Source of the DNA: Deltaproteobacteria bacterium
GTDB taxonomy: Bacteria; Myxococcota_A; UBA796; UBA2385
Assembly: GCA_016845285.1 (NCBI GenBank)
Contig: JAERSX010000978.1
Location: 1 to 7,363, forward strand
Length of the DNA stretch: 7,363 bases
Reading direction: 5' to 3'
Positions 6,392 through 7,363 of the stretch are shown here, piece after piece. The notes beneath the pieces were generated by a model, which made no database searches, was not told where the DNA came from, and saw nothing but the letters and a program-made list of their open reading frames with translations. The first letter of the stretch is position 1. Every line of letters begins with the position of its first letter. A program made the translations under genes and the position numbers.

Positions 6392-7137
6392 GAGCCGGAG
6401 TCATCGGTGAGGCGGAGATGGAACAACTCTTCGATGTTGCCCTTCTTTGCTCCAGGGACGGGGGAGGGAAGGGTCGCCAAGACCTTCGCACCTTGCGCTT
6501 GGCAGCTCGCGCGAACCTCTTCGATGACCTCGGCCCGCACGTCGCGATCGTGGACGACACCGCCCCTCTCCACCCGCGCTCGGCCGGCCTCGAACTGGGG
6601 CTTCACCAGCACGACAGCCTCGCTGCCTGGGGCGCTCAGCCGCTGCATCGCTGGCAACACCTTGGTCATCGAGATGAAGGAGAGGTCGGCGACCACCAGG
6701 CTGGGAGGCTCCGGCAGGCTCTCGAGATGGCGGGCGTTGGTCCGCTCCATCACGACCACCCGTGCATCCTGGCGGAGCTTCCAGGCGAGCTGGCCATACC
6801 CGACGTCCACGGCGTAGACCCGGGCGGCGCCACGCTGCAGCAGGCAGTCGGTGAACCCACCGGTGCTGGCGCCGAGGTCCGCGCACACCAGGCCCTCCGG
6901 ACTCAGGTCGAAGGCGTCGAGGCCCGCCTCGAGCTTGTCGCCCCCGCGACTCACGAAGCGTCGCTGTTCACCGCGTACCCGGATGACCACGTCGGGTCGG
7001 AGACGGGTCCCTGGCTTGTCCATGGGACGGTCATCGACCAGGATCTTGCCGGTCCGGATCAAGGCCTGGGCCTCGTGGGGGCTCGGGGCGAGGCCGCGGT
7101 CCACGATGAGCTGATCGAGGCGGGGTCGCTGTGCCAC
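6388..7137 (-). CDS. tlyA: TlyA family rRNA (cytidine-2'-O)-methyltransferase
   Basis: TlyA enzymes methylate ribose 2'-OH groups of cytidines in 23S rRNA and, in some species, 16S rRNA, using S-adenosylmethionine. They affect capreomycin sensitivity. Residues 1-57 form the S4 RNA-binding domain (RLDQLIVDRGL, then the ALIRTGKILVDD segment). A linker RRFV (59-62) corresponds to the RxWV linker of the mycobacterial enzyme. The rest is an FtsJ-like Rossmann domain: DLGASTGGFTDCLL (87-100) binds AdoMet, with VDVGYGQL (110-117), DLSFISM (151-157) and VKPQFEAGR (178-186). The catalytic tetrad of M. tuberculosis TlyA (K69, D154, K182, E238) aligns by eye with Lys68, Asp151, Lys179 and Glu236. The GTG at 7137 lies 6 nt after the ispA stop, with GAGGG overlapping that stop as a close ribosome-binding site. 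The N-terminus begins as TlyA proteins normally do. Length (249) is usual for the family. Target range, 23S only or both subunits, cannot be decided. Confidence 0.95.
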   Translation of the reverse strand: MAQRPRLDQLIVDRGLAPSPHEAQALIRTGKILVDDRPMDKPGTRLRPDVVIRVRGEQRRFVSRGGDKLEAGLDAFDLSPEGLVCADLGASTGGFTDCLLQRGAARVYAVDVGYGQLAWKLRQDARVVVMERTNARHLESLPEPPSLVVADLSFISMTKVLPAMQRLSAPGSEAVVLVKPQFEAGRARVERGGVVHDRDVRAEVIEEVRASCQAQGAKVLATLPSPVPGAKKGNIEELFHLRLTDDSGS

Positions 7138-7143
7138 CAGCCC

Positions 7144-7363
7144 TCAGTGGTCTCGGTCGACGGTGTATCGGGCGAGGGCGATGAGCTTGCTCGGGTCGGG
7201 CATTCCCGCGACTGCATCCTCGGCGCGTGAGGCCAGGGCACGTGCTTGTCGCTCGGTCTCGTCTACACCGAGGAGCTTGACGTAGCTGGGCGGGCCGTCC
7301 TCCCCTGCATCTTCGTCGGCATCGAGCACATCGTCGGCCATCTGAAAGGCGAGCCCCACGGCC
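7144..7363 (-). CDS. ispA: Polyprenyl (farnesyl/geranyl) diphosphate synthase, C-terminal end (5' end outside window)
   Basis: Only the last ~73 residues are present, and the frame stays open to the right edge. GLAFQMADDVLD is the second aspartate-rich motif (DDxxD) of short-chain trans-prenyl diphosphate synthases, which binds Mg2+-diphosphate. The ending LIALARYTVDRDH matches the usual IspA C-terminus (ALADYIIQRNK in E. coli). The position just before tlyA fits the common ispA-tlyA neighbourhood. After DDVLD the sequence runs through an acidic DADEDAGEDGPPSYVKLLG stretch. This skips about 10 residues of E. coli IspA, including the GKxxGxD lysine segment. The in-frame GTG at 7359 is internal, not a start. 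The family is certain; product chain length (C10, C15 or C20) depends on residues near the first DDxxD, outside the window. Confidence 0.9.
   Translation of the reverse strand, partial: AVGLAFQMADDVLDADEDAGEDGPPSYVKLLGVDETERQARALASRAEDAVAGMPDPSKLIALARYTVDRDH

Noticed and set aside
6418..7230. A 270-codon plus-strand frame opposite tlyA
   Set aside because: The opposite strand encodes a complete TlyA with its catalytic tetrad; this frame has no recognisable domain and runs into the ispA tail.

Overview
This is a GC-rich bacterial window, densely coded, with almost no intergenic space. The gene content points to a Gram-negative: a TamB-type outer-membrane biogenesis protein and an IspA/TlyA gene pair. 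The particular variants seen (a large Asp-rich TamB, a bacterial gamma-carboxylase homologue, an IspA with a shortened active-site loop) remind me most of Myxococcota or other former Deltaproteobacteria. That placement is inference from protein style, not from a marker gene.

Layout: two convergent gene clusters meet at about 4517-4530. On the + strand are the C-terminal part of a TamB/DUF490 protein (1-3131, open at the left edge) and, 11 nt further on, a complete homologue of vitamin K-dependent gamma-glutamyl carboxylase (3143-4516). On the - strand, read from the right edge, are the C-terminus of a farnesyl/geranyl diphosphate synthase (7144-7363, open at the right edge), a TlyA-type rRNA 2'-O-methyltransferase (6388-7137), a small KANL3/Tex30-type alpha/beta hydrolase (5795-6391), a 124-residue protein I do not recognise (5427-5801) and a YkuE-type metallophosphoesterase (4531-5430). 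The minus-strand genes are separated by 6 nt or overlap by 1-7 nt, so they look like one translationally coupled operon.

How the genes relate: the ispA-tlyA neighbourhood is a familiar bacterial arrangement joining isoprenoid precursor synthesis to ribosome modification. The three genes behind it are probably accessory passengers of that operon. On the + strand, a periplasm-spanning TamB protein is followed by a membrane carboxylase whose catalytic domain would face the periplasm. A shared envelope role is possible but unproven.

No RNA gene, mobile element, CRISPR array or tandem repeat array is visible. No stretch above 300 bases lacks a gene. The most notable items are the well-preserved gamma-carboxylase homologue, the conflict over the start of the metallophosphoesterase (an ATGA overlap against a strong internal ribosome-binding site), and the missing lysine-containing loop in the IspA tail.
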